DNA from: Cognatundibacterium luofuense
Lineage (GTDB): Bacteria > Pseudomonadota > Gammaproteobacteria > Burkholderiales > Burkholderiaceae_D
DNA: 64,000 nt
Reading direction: 5' to 3'
Assembly: GCF_018139685.1 (NCBI RefSeq)
Contig: NZ_JAGSPN010000003.1
Span: forward strand, 1-64,000
The position numbers and the translations under genes are program-made. Positions 37,365 to 46,482 of this stretch are shown piece by piece (position 1 is the first letter of the stretch; each line of letters begins with the position of its first letter). The notes under the pieces are model-generated. The model worked only from the letters and a program-made list of their open reading frames with translations, had not been told where the DNA came from and did no database searches.

Positions 37365-37378
37365 AATGATGAAGATTC

Positions 37379-37996
37379 TTAAGACCGGATAGCCGGATAG
37401 GCAATCTCCGCAGCCTCTGCATACACTTGCGCCGGAACAGCATCCGCGTTCAGCGCAAGTATCATGGCTTCGGTTAGTGGCTGATGACGGAAAATCGCTT
37501 CCGTGATCTCTGCGGAAACCGTAACTTCGTAATACGCTTGCGCCCATTCCTGATAGGCGGACGGGCCGCCGGTCAGCAATAGCAGTAATTCGTCAGCACC
37601 ATCCTGAGCCAGCATGCCGGAGACTTTTGTCCACGCATCATCACTGCTTCGTCGCCAGTAACAAAAACTGGCGACGTCCATCGAGAATGCGGGTTCACGC
37701 AGGAAAGCAGCAAATGCGGGCGGAACCTGTTGTTGCAGACGTGCAGCGAATGTTCCGTCGTCTGCATATTCATGCGCAAAGCCTTTCAGCGCCGCACCTG
37801 CGCTATCCAGCAGCAAAAACCAGTCGTCACCCTCACCGTTGCGCATCGACGCCATTTCCTCACCCGGCCCCCACTGGCTGTTAAAGCTGTAATAGCGATA
37901 TTCCCATTCAGGACACAGAATCGCATCCAGCATCGCCAGCGATTGCGTTACGCGGCGTAATTGCGGAATAGCAGGAAGCAGATCAGGCGACATCAA
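37379..37996 (-). CDS. Hypothetical protein, duplicated in part at 40059
   Basis: 205 residues and soluble. Family not recognised. Striking features: MDVASFCYWRRSSDDAWTKV in the middle and a LLLLLTGGPSAYQEWAQAY motif. A shortened, diverged copy of its C-terminal half lies 2.7 kb away at 40059-40264. The ART-like gene on the other strand ends 15 bp away. Confidence 0.7.
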   Translation of the reverse strand: MMSPDLLPAIPQLRRVTQSLAMLDAILCPEWEYRYYSFNSQWGPGEEMASMRNGEGDDWFLLLDSAGAALKGFAHEYADDGTFAARLQQQVPPAFAAFLREPAFSMDVASFCYWRRSSDDAWTKVSGMLAQDGADELLLLLTGGPSAYQEWAQAYYEVTVSAEITEAIFRHQPLTEAMILALNADAVPAQVYAEAAEIAYPAIRS

Positions 37997-38115
37997 AGAT
38001 TTCCCGTTAAGTAAATGGAGGTTTGTACCGGCAAACTCACGACGTTTCGTACACGCTTACACAGCAAATTGCAGACCGGCTGCCGTACGTGCCGTCAGAG
38101 CCAGTTTCAGCGCCG

Positions 38116-38198
38116 AATGCGGATTTTCGCACAGTAACCCGGCTGTCGTCGGCAGAAAGTCTGGCTGTCAGAAAATACCGGATGCGGATGGCTGCATA
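38116..38198 (+). repeat. Dispersed intergenic repeat, copy 9
   Basis: Arm AATGCGGATTTTCGCACA, core GGCTGTCGTCGGCAGAAAGT and a second GGCTGTC, then ATGCGGATGGCTGCATA. Between the hypothetical gene and the tail-sheath gene. Confidence 0.9.
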
Positions 38199-38399
38199 GT
38201 CAGCGGTTGCAATTGGCGGACTTCAATGCACGTACGCGGGATGTTGCTGGTCAGAAATGTGGTCATGGCAGTGGAAAATTTCACGAAATGTGTTATTTGT
38301 TCAAGTAATATGTGGGATGCATACAAGCGAAAATAATACACGTATAAAAATGACTCGGTTGCTGAATCGGGAAATGTCGAAGATATACAGGAGAATGTC

Positions 38400-39962
38400 A
38401 TGAGTACCTTTAAAACACCGGGAGTTTATATTGTTGAGTTAAACGTATCTCCTGCACCAGTTGTGGCTGCTCCCACGTCGGTGCCGGTATTCATTGGCTA
38501 TACCCCGCGTGCGGTGGATGCACTCGGACGCGATTGTACGAACCGAGCGATGAGAATTGCATCGTATGCTGAATTTGCGGCAATGTATTTGCCGGAAAAC
38601 ACCACCGATTTTTCAACTCATTATGCGGTTCTTCCGAAGTCTGAAGTTAAAGGAAACGCACCCGTCCTGAAGCTTGGCGGGCAAGCTTTTGTGGTGACGC
38701 CGGATCCGGATACGGTGTATTACACAGTTAACAGCGTAAAGATGTTTTTCCTGAATGGTGGCGGTCCGGCTTATGTGATCTCTCTGGGCAATTACGGACC
38801 TGCCTCAGGCCAGTTTCAGAAAACATTTGATGATCCGATTATCAATAAAAATGTTCATAGTGAAGCATATCTGAAGGCGATGGCTTTACTCGAAAAAGAA
38901 TACGAACCGGCTGTCTGTGTAATGCCGGATGCGGTTTTGTCCGATAGCGATGGCTACGCGCAGGTGATCAATGCAGCGCTGACGATGGCGCAGGATACAG
39001 GGCGCTATTTCTGTTTGTTTGATATCCGGTGTCCGGTGCCTCCGGTTCAGGACAATTATCAGGAAGCGATTACGCAATTTCGCGCAGCGATTGCGCCACA
39101 ATCAGATCGCAATGCACGCAGTTACGGGGCCAGCTATTTTCCGTGGCTGAATTCGACTTTGTATCAGGACGATGTGCCGGACTACCGGAATATCGGCGAC
39201 GGTGAGCTGACTTCGCTGGCTGAGCTGCTGGCGCCGGAACTGCAGGAAAATCCGGCGCTGGCGGCTTTTCTGCAGCAAACTGCGATAGCAACGACGCTGG
39301 CACCAAAGGAAATTCATCAGAAATTGCTGAGTATGAGCACGGGTTATAGCGCCATTATCGCTGCGGTACGCCAGCAGGCTTTCCTGGTGCCGACTACAGG
39401 TGCGATTGCTGGCGTGTACGCGACAGTCGATCAGAACAGAGCAGTGTGGAATGCCCCTGCCAATGTTGCTCTGCAAGGCGTCAGCAGTTTACCGCTGGCG
39501 ATCAGCGACACGCAGCAAGCTGATTTGCTTGATATGCATCATCAAGGGATAGCGGTGAATGCGATCCGGTCTTTTCCATCGCTGGGGCTGCTGGTATGGG
39601 GAGCCCGCACGCTGGCCAGTAATGATAATGACTGGCGTTACATCCACACCAGACGCACCCTGATTATGCTGGAGCAATCCATCAAAGCAATAGCAATGCA
39701 GTATGTGTTTGAACCTAATGATGCAAATACCTGGACTGCGGTGAACGCTTCAGTTTCGAATTTTCTGACAGGTATCTGGCAACAGGGGGGATTGTTTGGT
39801 CAGGGACCGCAAGATGCATTTCAGGTAAAAATCGGGCTTGGCAGCACCATGACAGAAGATGATCTTCTGAACGGCAATATGTGTATCTTAATTGAAGTCG
39901 CGTTGATTCGTCCGGCAGAATTTCTGGTCATTACCATCCAACAGCAAATGGCAGCGGGCTGA
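38400..39962 (+). CDS. Orphan contractile-tail sheath protein
   Basis: 520 residues. N-terminus TFKTPGVYIVELN, then VPVFIGYTPRA, and the C-terminal domain with VWGARTL, DWRYIHTRRTLIMLEQSIK, FLTGIWQQGGLFG, AFQVKIGLGSTMTEDD and IEVALIRPAEF are clear signatures of phage/eCIS/PVC-type tail sheath proteins (T4 gp18 relatives). It has no tube, baseplate, ATPase or spike neighbour in the window, so it cannot build a particle from local genes. AGGAG precedes the ATG. It is bracketed by repeat copies and by a broken copy of the adjacent hypothetical gene. Possibly a relic or a piece acting in trans with a system elsewhere. Confidence 0.9.
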   Translation: MSTFKTPGVYIVELNVSPAPVVAAPTSVPVFIGYTPRAVDALGRDCTNRAMRIASYAEFAAMYLPENTTDFSTHYAVLPKSEVKGNAPVLKLGGQAFVVTPDPDTVYYTVNSVKMFFLNGGGPAYVISLGNYGPASGQFQKTFDDPIINKNVHSEAYLKAMALLEKEYEPAVCVMPDAVLSDSDGYAQVINAALTMAQDTGRYFCLFDIRCPVPPVQDNYQEAITQFRAAIAPQSDRNARSYGASYFPWLNSTLYQDDVPDYRNIGDGELTSLAELLAPELQENPALAAFLQQTAIATTLAPKEIHQKLLSMSTGYSAIIAAVRQQAFLVPTTGAIAGVYATVDQNRAVWNAPANVALQGVSSLPLAISDTQQADLLDMHHQGIAVNAIRSFPSLGLLVWGARTLASNDNDWRYIHTRRTLIMLEQSIKAIAMQYVFEPNDANTWTAVNASVSNFLTGIWQQGGLFGQGPQDAFQVKIGLGSTMTEDDLLNGNMCILIEVALIRPAEFLVITIQQQMAAG

Positions 39963-40058
39963 TTGCGCTGTAAAAAATGGCGGGCGTTTACAGTTTGTTC
40001 CCATATGCCCCCATTTTCTGACTTACTGTGATTCCATGTTACAGATACTGGATGCGGG

Positions 40059-40264
40059 TTAAGTGCTGAAGCTGGCCAGCACAGGATAAGCAATCTCCGC
40101 AGCCCCTGCATATGCTTGCGCCCATTGCTGACAGGCGGACGGACCGCCAGTCAGCAATAGCAGTAAATCGTCGCCACAATCCTGAGCCAGCATGCCGGTA
40201 ACTTTTGTCCACGCATCTTCACCGCTTCGTCGCCAGTAACAAAAACTGGCGGCGTCCAAAGAGA
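40059..40264 (-). pseudogene. Truncated duplicate of the hypothetical gene at 37379
   Basis: Minus-strand reading FSLDAASFCYWRRSGEDAWT through LLLLLTGGPSACQQWAQAY to the stop matches residues about 104-205 of the neighbouring hypothetical protein, but lacks some 40 residues between two Ala-Gln-x-Tyr stretches. Its 5' end runs straight into repeat copy 10 at AATGCGG. No start remains. Confidence 0.85.
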
Positions 40265-40346
40265 ATGCGGATTTTCGCACAGTAACCCTGCTGTCGTCGG
40301 CGGAAACTCCGGGCTTCAGAAAACAGCGCATGCGGATCGCTGCATA
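40264..40346 (+). repeat. Dispersed intergenic repeat, copy 10
   Basis: Arm AATGCGGATTTTCGCACA as in copy 9, core CTGTCGTCGGCGGAAACTCC, arm ATGCGGATCGCTGCATA. Directly fused to the truncated duplicate gene. Confidence 0.88.
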
Positions 40347-40368
40347 TTCTGTCCCGGAATTATTTTGC

Positions 40369-41538
40369 TCAGCTGCCTGAACGCTGGGTGATGAGTCCCT
40401 GCCGTGATGCCCACAATGCGACATCCTGTTTCTGAATGGCTGCTGCCATCAGCGCGGGAAACTGATCCGGCGTACAGGCAAAGGTAGGGATATCCATCGC
40501 GGCAAAGCGCGCGGCATTACGCGGATCGTAGCCGGGTGTGCCATTGTCAGCCAGTGCCAGAAGGCAGATCAGATTGACGCCGGAGGCTTTCAGCTGCGCC
40601 GCGCGCTGCAGCATGCTTTCCTGATTGCCGCCTTCATACAAATCGGTGATCAGCACCATGATGGTTTGTTCAGGCCGCGTAATCACTTGCTGACAATAAC
40701 CGAGTGCCAGATTGATATCGGTGCCACCACCCAGTTGTACGCCGAACAGTAAATCCACCGGATCGCCGGCAGTTTCAGACAAATCTGCGACAGCGGTATC
40801 AAACACCACCATGCGGGTTTTGACTGCACGCAGCGAAGCCAGCGCAGCGGCGAACACACCGGCATACACCAGCGAAGCGGCCATTGAGCCACTCTGATCC
40901 ACGCACAGCACAATATCGCGCAGTGAGGATTGTTTGCGCCCGTGTCCGACCAGTTTTTCTGCAATCACGGTTTTCTTTTCAGGCAGATAGCGGCTGAGAT
41001 TAGCCTGTATCGTTTTGTGCCAGTCGATTTCATTCAGACGCGGCCTGTGATTCCGCTCCGCGCGGTTCAGGCTGCCGCTGACCGCTTGCCGCATGGGTTC
41101 ACGTAAGCGTTTTTCGAGTTCTGTGACGACCTTGCGCACGACCTGACGTGCGGTTTCTCGGGTGCGGGCCGGTAACACACGGGACAGTGACATCAGACTG
41201 GCGACCAGATTCACGTCTGCTTCCACCGACTCCAGTAATTCCGGCTCCAATAGCATTTTGTGCAGTTGCAGGCGGTCGAGCGCATCTTTTTGCATGACCT
41301 GCACTACCGAAGATGGAAAAAATTCGCGGATATCGCCCAGCCAGCGCGCCACATTCGGGCAGGACGGGCCCAGATTGCCGCTGCGTTCCTGATCGTACAG
41401 TGCAGACAGTGCAGCATCGGCACGCTCCAGCTCGGGTGACAATGATCCGGCGCCGCAACTGTCCTGTGCCGGTGCGCCGAGGATCAGACGCCAGCGCTGC
41501 AGACGGTCGGTGGCCGGTGCAGAGTTCGTTTCACTCAT
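40369..41538 (-). CDS. VWA-domain protein of the MoxR/SWIM locus
   Basis: 389 residues. A helical N-terminal half (1-200) is followed by a von Willebrand A domain with a complete MIDAS: D214-x-S216-x-S218 in CVDQSGSM, a Thr in GGGTDINLAL and an Asp in LITDLYEGG. VWA proteins work as metal-dependent adaptors that deliver substrates to MoxR ATPases. It is the last of five tightly packed genes and overlaps the DUF5682 gene by 4 nt. Confidence 0.92.
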   Translation of the reverse strand: MSETNSAPATDRLQRWRLILGAPAQDSCGAGSLSPELERADAALSALYDQERSGNLGPSCPNVARWLGDIREFFPSSVVQVMQKDALDRLQLHKMLLEPELLESVEADVNLVASLMSLSRVLPARTRETARQVVRKVVTELEKRLREPMRQAVSGSLNRAERNHRPRLNEIDWHKTIQANLSRYLPEKKTVIAEKLVGHGRKQSSLRDIVLCVDQSGSMAASLVYAGVFAAALASLRAVKTRMVVFDTAVADLSETAGDPVDLLFGVQLGGGTDINLALGYCQQVITRPEQTIMVLITDLYEGGNQESMLQRAAQLKASGVNLICLLALADNGTPGYDPRNAARFAAMDIPTFACTPDQFPALMAAAIQKQDVALWASRQGLITQRSGS

Positions 41539-43853
41539 AAAATACTTTCTTCAAACAAATGCTGCAGGAAAGGCAGAACGGCGCTGGCTCTTTCAGTATC
41601 AACATTGATTTCCTGCGATGCCTGACGAGGCTCGCTGCTGCCCAGATGCCGGACTTTGTCACCCATCTGGCGGCGTTCCGACGGTGTAAATCCGGAAAAT
41701 GCACGCCGTAACAGCGCAAGACGTTCCATGAAAATGTCGTCCGGCAATGTGCTGAGCCACTGATCAATCACTTGCCACAATGCATCCTGATGCAATAGCA
41801 GCAAACCGCTGCCGCATAACAAGCCGCCCAGCCAGGTCGTGGCGATCGCTGCCGGTGAGCCGGAAGAGAGCATACGGTGGGTTTGCTGCGTCAGTGTTTC
41901 TTCATCAATGCGCTGCTTATCGTAGCAAAGGCGCAGCGCGTAACCCTGCACGCCCGGTGCGATACTGTCCTGCAGATAGAGTTTTTGCAGACAGCCGGAC
42001 CAGCCATCGGCCAGCGCCTGTTCACCCAGTGTATCAATGGCTTTTTGTACGGCTTCAATATGCGACACCATCTGTTCAGCCGCTTGTTCATCGATACCGG
42101 TGCATGCCAGTGGCAAGCCGAGCATGATGCGTTCGGTCAGGGAATGGATGATGGGCAATACGTGCAAATGGCTGGTGCCACGGACATCACCATAGCGTGC
42201 GACGCTGACCAGCGGCGGTAATGCCCGCATCAGATGGGTAATATCGTTTGCCAGCGCAGCCTGATTCTGCAGTAACAGCAATAATTCCGCGCTGGCTTGC
42301 GGCAGCTCTGCCAGTACGGCGACATCCAGCAGACTGGTCAGTTCCGGTAAGTCGGCATTGCGGGCGGTTTCACTCAGGCAGGCAGCCGCTGCTTCGGCAA
42401 TGCGATTACCGTAACGGCTGGTTTCGATCAGCCGTATCGCCATCTCCGGCCTCCACTCCAGCAGCCAGCTTTCGCGGAAAGTGCCCTGACGATTGGTATT
42501 CGCCTGACGTTTACCCCAGTGAATACCGAGCACCGTCAGCTGATGCAGCAGGCGGCTGCGCGCGCGGCCATTGGGTTCGCGCAAATCCAGTTCGATCACT
42601 TTACTGAGCGTTTCCGGTTTTAAGCGCAGACTCTTTTGCTGCATTTCCAGATCGCGCTGCAGTGGCGCGGCAGCGGCCGATGCCGGCACGCTGCCTAACT
42701 GATGGCCGATTTCCAGCTGGTCGCGTATCAGTTGCAGCGGCGCTGCATCACCGTGACACAACACGGCCAGCATCGCTTCACGCAGTTCGCGCAAACCTGC
42801 CATCGGCAAATCGCGCATGGCAGCAGTCGCCTCCGCGAGGCGCACGGTCTCAATCACGCTGGCTGACGAAGCATCCAGCCCTGCGCTGCGCATCAGCCTT
42901 GCTGCTTCAGTTACCCAGCGCAATCCTGCCTGATCCGGACTTTGCCATAAATGAGCGTACCAGCCGGGTGAGCTGATGCCTGCGCCGTAACCGCTTTCAT
43001 AGGCCAGCCGGTCGCTGCTCCACGGGACCCAGGTCGCACAGGTTTTTGCTTTACCCAAACCTTTCAGCAGCGCCTGATCCTGCTTCACACTGCTTTTACC
43101 CGCCAGCGCCGGTACATGCCACGCGCCGCAAACTACGGCAATGCGCTGATATCCGGCTTTTTCTGCTTCACGGATTTTCTGGCGCATGGCGGCTTCGCGC
43201 TGCTGGTCGCGCAGCGATTCCTGCGGTGCGTGTTCACGCAATGCTGTCATTGCTTCCTGAATCGCCAGAAACAAATCGTTGCTGTCGCTGCGTTGTTCAA
43301 CTTCACGCTCCCACCAGCTTTCCTGATCTTCATAACCGGCAGCACGCGACAATTCAGCCAGCGGATCCATACGCAACGCACTGATCCAGTCCGCATCGGG
43401 AACACTGTTCTCACCGGTCGTGACGCTTATTTCTGCGTCAGCGCTTTGTTCAGTATTCAGCCCGTCACCATCAGTGCCTTCAACTGGTTCGCTCACTTCT
43501 TTGTCAGCGCGTGCCTGCAGATCTGCTTCCAGACAAGCGGCAAAACGATACGTCAGCGGTAAATCCATCAGACGCAGCGGAATTTGCCTTAGTAAGGCAT
43601 AACGCATGGTGATCCATTCCGGTGAAAAACCGGCAAACGGATAAAACACGCCATGCTGCGGTGCTTCAGCGGGATACACCAGCATGGCAATCGGTGGCAC
43701 CATGGTTTCATCGATAGCCAGTGGCAGAATGTCTTCCGCTTCCGGCGGGCCTTCCAGTAACACGATATCCGGTTCCAGTGTCTGCAGCGCGCTGTCCAGA
43801 GCGCGTGCGCAACCCGGGCCGTGATGGCGTATTCCAAAAAAATGGATACTCAT
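41535..43853 (-). CDS. DUF5682 protein of the MoxR/SWIM locus
   Basis: 772 residues. The N-terminal part FFGIRHHGPGCARAL and the later VCGAWHVPAL resemble the ChaN/EreA-like hydrolase fold, with His residues that could be catalytic or metal-binding. The segment between holds an acidic insert. The C-terminal two thirds are helical. Gap of 11 bp to the MoxR gene. No activity is established. Confidence 0.88.
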   Translation of the reverse strand: MSIHFFGIRHHGPGCARALDSALQTLEPDIVLLEGPPEAEDILPLAIDETMVPPIAMLVYPAEAPQHGVFYPFAGFSPEWITMRYALLRQIPLRLMDLPLTYRFAACLEADLQARADKEVSEPVEGTDGDGLNTEQSADAEISVTTGENSVPDADWISALRMDPLAELSRAAGYEDQESWWEREVEQRSDSNDLFLAIQEAMTALREHAPQESLRDQQREAAMRQKIREAEKAGYQRIAVVCGAWHVPALAGKSSVKQDQALLKGLGKAKTCATWVPWSSDRLAYESGYGAGISSPGWYAHLWQSPDQAGLRWVTEAARLMRSAGLDASSASVIETVRLAEATAAMRDLPMAGLRELREAMLAVLCHGDAAPLQLIRDQLEIGHQLGSVPASAAAAPLQRDLEMQQKSLRLKPETLSKVIELDLREPNGRARSRLLHQLTVLGIHWGKRQANTNRQGTFRESWLLEWRPEMAIRLIETSRYGNRIAEAAAACLSETARNADLPELTSLLDVAVLAELPQASAELLLLLQNQAALANDITHLMRALPPLVSVARYGDVRGTSHLHVLPIIHSLTERIMLGLPLACTGIDEQAAEQMVSHIEAVQKAIDTLGEQALADGWSGCLQKLYLQDSIAPGVQGYALRLCYDKQRIDEETLTQQTHRMLSSGSPAAIATTWLGGLLCGSGLLLLHQDALWQVIDQWLSTLPDDIFMERLALLRRAFSGFTPSERRQMGDKVRHLGSSEPRQASQEINVDTERASAVLPFLQHLFEESIL

Positions 43854-43864
43854 CCGTTCAATCC

Positions 43865-44956
43865 TCAGGCCACATCCATACAGGCGCGGTATAAGTCTTT
43901 CCAGCCATCGCGTTCTTTCGCGATTGTTTTCAGATACTCCATCCAGACCAGCTTATCCTGCACCGGATCTTTGATAATGGCGCCGGTCAGGCTGGCAGCA
44001 ATATCAGCTGCATGCACAACGCCGTCGCCGTAATAGCCAGCAACTGCCATGCCGTGCCCGATAACGGAAATGGCTTCTGCGGTTGATAAGGTTCCGGAAG
44101 GCGATTTCAGTTTGGTTTTGCCATCTTCCGTTAAACCGTTGCGCAATTCGCGGAAAATTGCGACCACACGGCGTACTTCTTCCAGCGCCGGTTTCTCGGT
44201 TGGCAATTCCAGTGCGCGGCCGAGTTCGTTGACACGGCGGCTGACAATGGCGACTTCTTCATCGAAGCTGTCCGGTGTCGGCAGAATCACGGTGTTAAAA
44301 CGGCGCATCAGCGCAGACGACATTTCATTCACACCTTTATCACGGTTGTTCGCGGTGGCAATCACATTAAAGCCGCGCTGCGCCTGCACTTCCATCCCCA
44401 GCTCCGGTACCGGCAGCGTTTTTTCAGACAGCAGCGTGATCAGCGTATCCTGTACTTCGCTTGGTACGCGGGTCATTTCTTCCAGCCGCGCAATCTTGCC
44501 TTCACGCATCGCCACCAGCATAGGGCTGGAAACCAGTGCAGCCTGACTAGGTCCTTCAGAAAGCAAACGGGCATAGTTCCAGCCGTAGCGAAGTGCGTTT
44601 TCATCGGTACCGGCTGTACCCTGAATCAACAGTGTGGAGTCGCCGGCAATCGCGGCGGCAAGATGTTCGGATACCCAGCTTTTGGCGGTTCCCGGAACAC
44701 CGTAAAGCAAAAGGGCACGATCGGTTGCCAGTGTGGCGACCGCGATTTCAATCAGTCGCGCCTGACCAATGTATTTCGGTGTGATTTCAAAACCGTTTTC
44801 CAGCGTGGTGCCGAGCAAATACTGCTTCACTGCCCACGGCGACAGTTTCCAGTTGGCCGGACGCGGCTTTTGATCTTGTTTTGCCAGCTCATGTAATTCT
44901 TCAGCGTATTGCTCTTCGGCATGCTGACGTAAAACGGCGTTCAGGGATGCATTCAC
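43865..44956 (-). CDS. MoxR-type AAA+ ATPase
   Basis: 363 residues. Walker A GVPGTAKS at 86-93; the Walker B region GKIARLEEM has Glu in place of the usual Asp-Glu pair; sensor 1 is in IATANNRDKG, and an arginine finger candidate lies in LMRRFNTV. MoxR ATPases remodel proteins together with VWA partners. The start overlaps the end of the DUF5691 gene (ATGA). Confidence 0.92.
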   Translation of the reverse strand: MNASLNAVLRQHAEEQYAEELHELAKQDQKPRPANWKLSPWAVKQYLLGTTLENGFEITPKYIGQARLIEIAVATLATDRALLLYGVPGTAKSWVSEHLAAAIAGDSTLLIQGTAGTDENALRYGWNYARLLSEGPSQAALVSSPMLVAMREGKIARLEEMTRVPSEVQDTLITLLSEKTLPVPELGMEVQAQRGFNVIATANNRDKGVNEMSSALMRRFNTVILPTPDSFDEEVAIVSRRVNELGRALELPTEKPALEEVRRVVAIFRELRNGLTEDGKTKLKSPSGTLSTAEAISVIGHGMAVAGYYGDGVVHAADIAASLTGAIIKDPVQDKLVWMEYLKTIAKERDGWKDLYRACMDVA

Positions 44957-46482
44957 AGGAAAATCTCCTTCATCAGATATTGTTTGAACTCAGCCTGCAT
45001 CAACAGACGCACTATGCGCTCGGTCAGGCTGCGGTAGTACCAGTTTTCACTTTCGCTGAAAATATTCAGTCGCTGTATCAATTGCACGATGGCGGGAATC
45101 GTCTGATCCGCGCATGCGGGAATCAGTTGTTCCAGCAAATTCAGCAGTTCATGCATGTCCTGAGCACGTAACTGCTGGTTTTGCAGCTCTTGCAGAAGGG
45201 CCGGTGTCAGCAGACTGTCCAGTTTTGCCGTTATTGCCTGTGCCACATCCTGCGTAACGGGCGTTTGCAGCGCAGACAGATACCGCACGACAGCGCCGAA
45301 GTCCGGCTGCCCGGTCTGCGCCAACAGTTGCAGTAACACTGTGGTTTGCCTTTCTGCAGGAAGCAGGGAAAACAGCGTGATGCAGTTTTGTTGTATGTAA
45401 CTTGCTGGTAAGCGGGTGAAAATCGCACTGGCCCATGCAACATCGTTGTAACGTAGTACGGCATCGCACAGCCCTGCAGTCAGCGATTCGGACCAGCTGT
45501 GTCCGGTCAGTATTTGCCAGCTTGCATCGTCTTCAGGGCCTGCGCACAGCCATTGTTGCGGATGCATCAGGGCAATCAGCTGGCGCAGCCACCACGCTTT
45601 TTTACCGGTACCGGCCGGTGGCACAGGATTCCAGCCATCTTTTTCCCAGTCGCGCGGCAAATCATCCGGCAGAGTGATCTGCAGTGCTCCGTTGTCGTCG
45701 AATTGCAGAACAGTGCCGGCGCGCTGCTGTATCCGCTGAGCAAGATTGCTTGCCGGTTGCTGAGCCAGCCAGCCTGCAATACGCTGACGTACCGGCTGGC
45801 TGCGGTCGCTGAGTAAGCTTTCCACCCAGACCACATCACCGGCACCAGATGCAAACGGCAGCCAGATGTCCAGTAAGCTGAGACGCTGCTCCGCTTTTTC
45901 CCGGGATAAATCCGCTTCCAGCCATTGACGTGCAGCGGCGGGATTTGCCTCTGCCTGTATCCGCAATGCCTTGCAGCGCAAAGCAAAACTTTCTTCCTGC
46001 CAGATACGTAAGCGCGCATCAGCATCCTGCCATTGCTGTTCGTTTTCCGACTGATCACGCCAGTCAGGATGTTGCTGCCGCAGCCATTCCGCACGTTCGC
46101 CCATGACACAGGACCAGACCGCAGAATCTTTGCGTGCCAGTATGGCGGGCAGCATGGCATGTGGCAGACGCCAGCCACGTTCAGCGACACGTTGCAAAGC
46201 CCACGGACGGAGAGCATCAAACACGGATTCGCACAGCCTTGAAAATACCTGCTGCAACGGCGCCGGAGGATGATTCCGGATTTCGGTGGTTGCCTGCGGC
46301 GGCAGTGTTATCTGCACTGGCATCCGGCCAGCACGCTGATAGGCATGTAAAGCACCTGCCTGCAGCAGTAAGTGTTGTTCCGCAGATGCAGCACGAACCA
46401 GGGAATCAATCGCATCAACTCCGCTGGGCGTAGCAGGATGATTTGCTGTACCGGTCAGGGCGGTTTGTATCAGGGGATTCAT
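44953..46482 (-). CDS. DUF5691 protein of the MoxR/SWIM locus
   Basis: 509 residues, almost entirely helical, looking like HEAT-type repeats. The N-terminus LIQTALTGTANHP is typical of DUF5691. It overlaps the genes on both sides by 4 nt, so synthesis is probably coupled. No catalytic residues were recognised. A scaffold role is inferred. Confidence 0.85.
   Translation of the reverse strand: MNPLIQTALTGTANHPATPSGVDAIDSLVRAASAEQHLLLQAGALHAYQRAGRMPVQITLPPQATTEIRNHPPAPLQQVFSRLCESVFDALRPWALQRVAERGWRLPHAMLPAILARKDSAVWSCVMGERAEWLRQQHPDWRDQSENEQQWQDADARLRIWQEESFALRCKALRIQAEANPAAARQWLEADLSREKAEQRLSLLDIWLPFASGAGDVVWVESLLSDRSQPVRQRIAGWLAQQPASNLAQRIQQRAGTVLQFDDNGALQITLPDDLPRDWEKDGWNPVPPAGTGKKAWWLRQLIALMHPQQWLCAGPEDDASWQILTGHSWSESLTAGLCDAVLRYNDVAWASAIFTRLPASYIQQNCITLFSLLPAERQTTVLLQLLAQTGQPDFGAVVRYLSALQTPVTQDVAQAITAKLDSLLTPALLQELQNQQLRAQDMHELLNLLEQLIPACADQTIPAIVQLIQRLNIFSESENWYYRSLTERIVRLLMQAEFKQYLMKEIFL

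Noticed and set aside
38400-39962. Type VI secretion sheath (TssC)
   Set aside because: The C-terminal motifs are those of phage/eCIS sheath proteins; no TssB or other T6SS gene is near.
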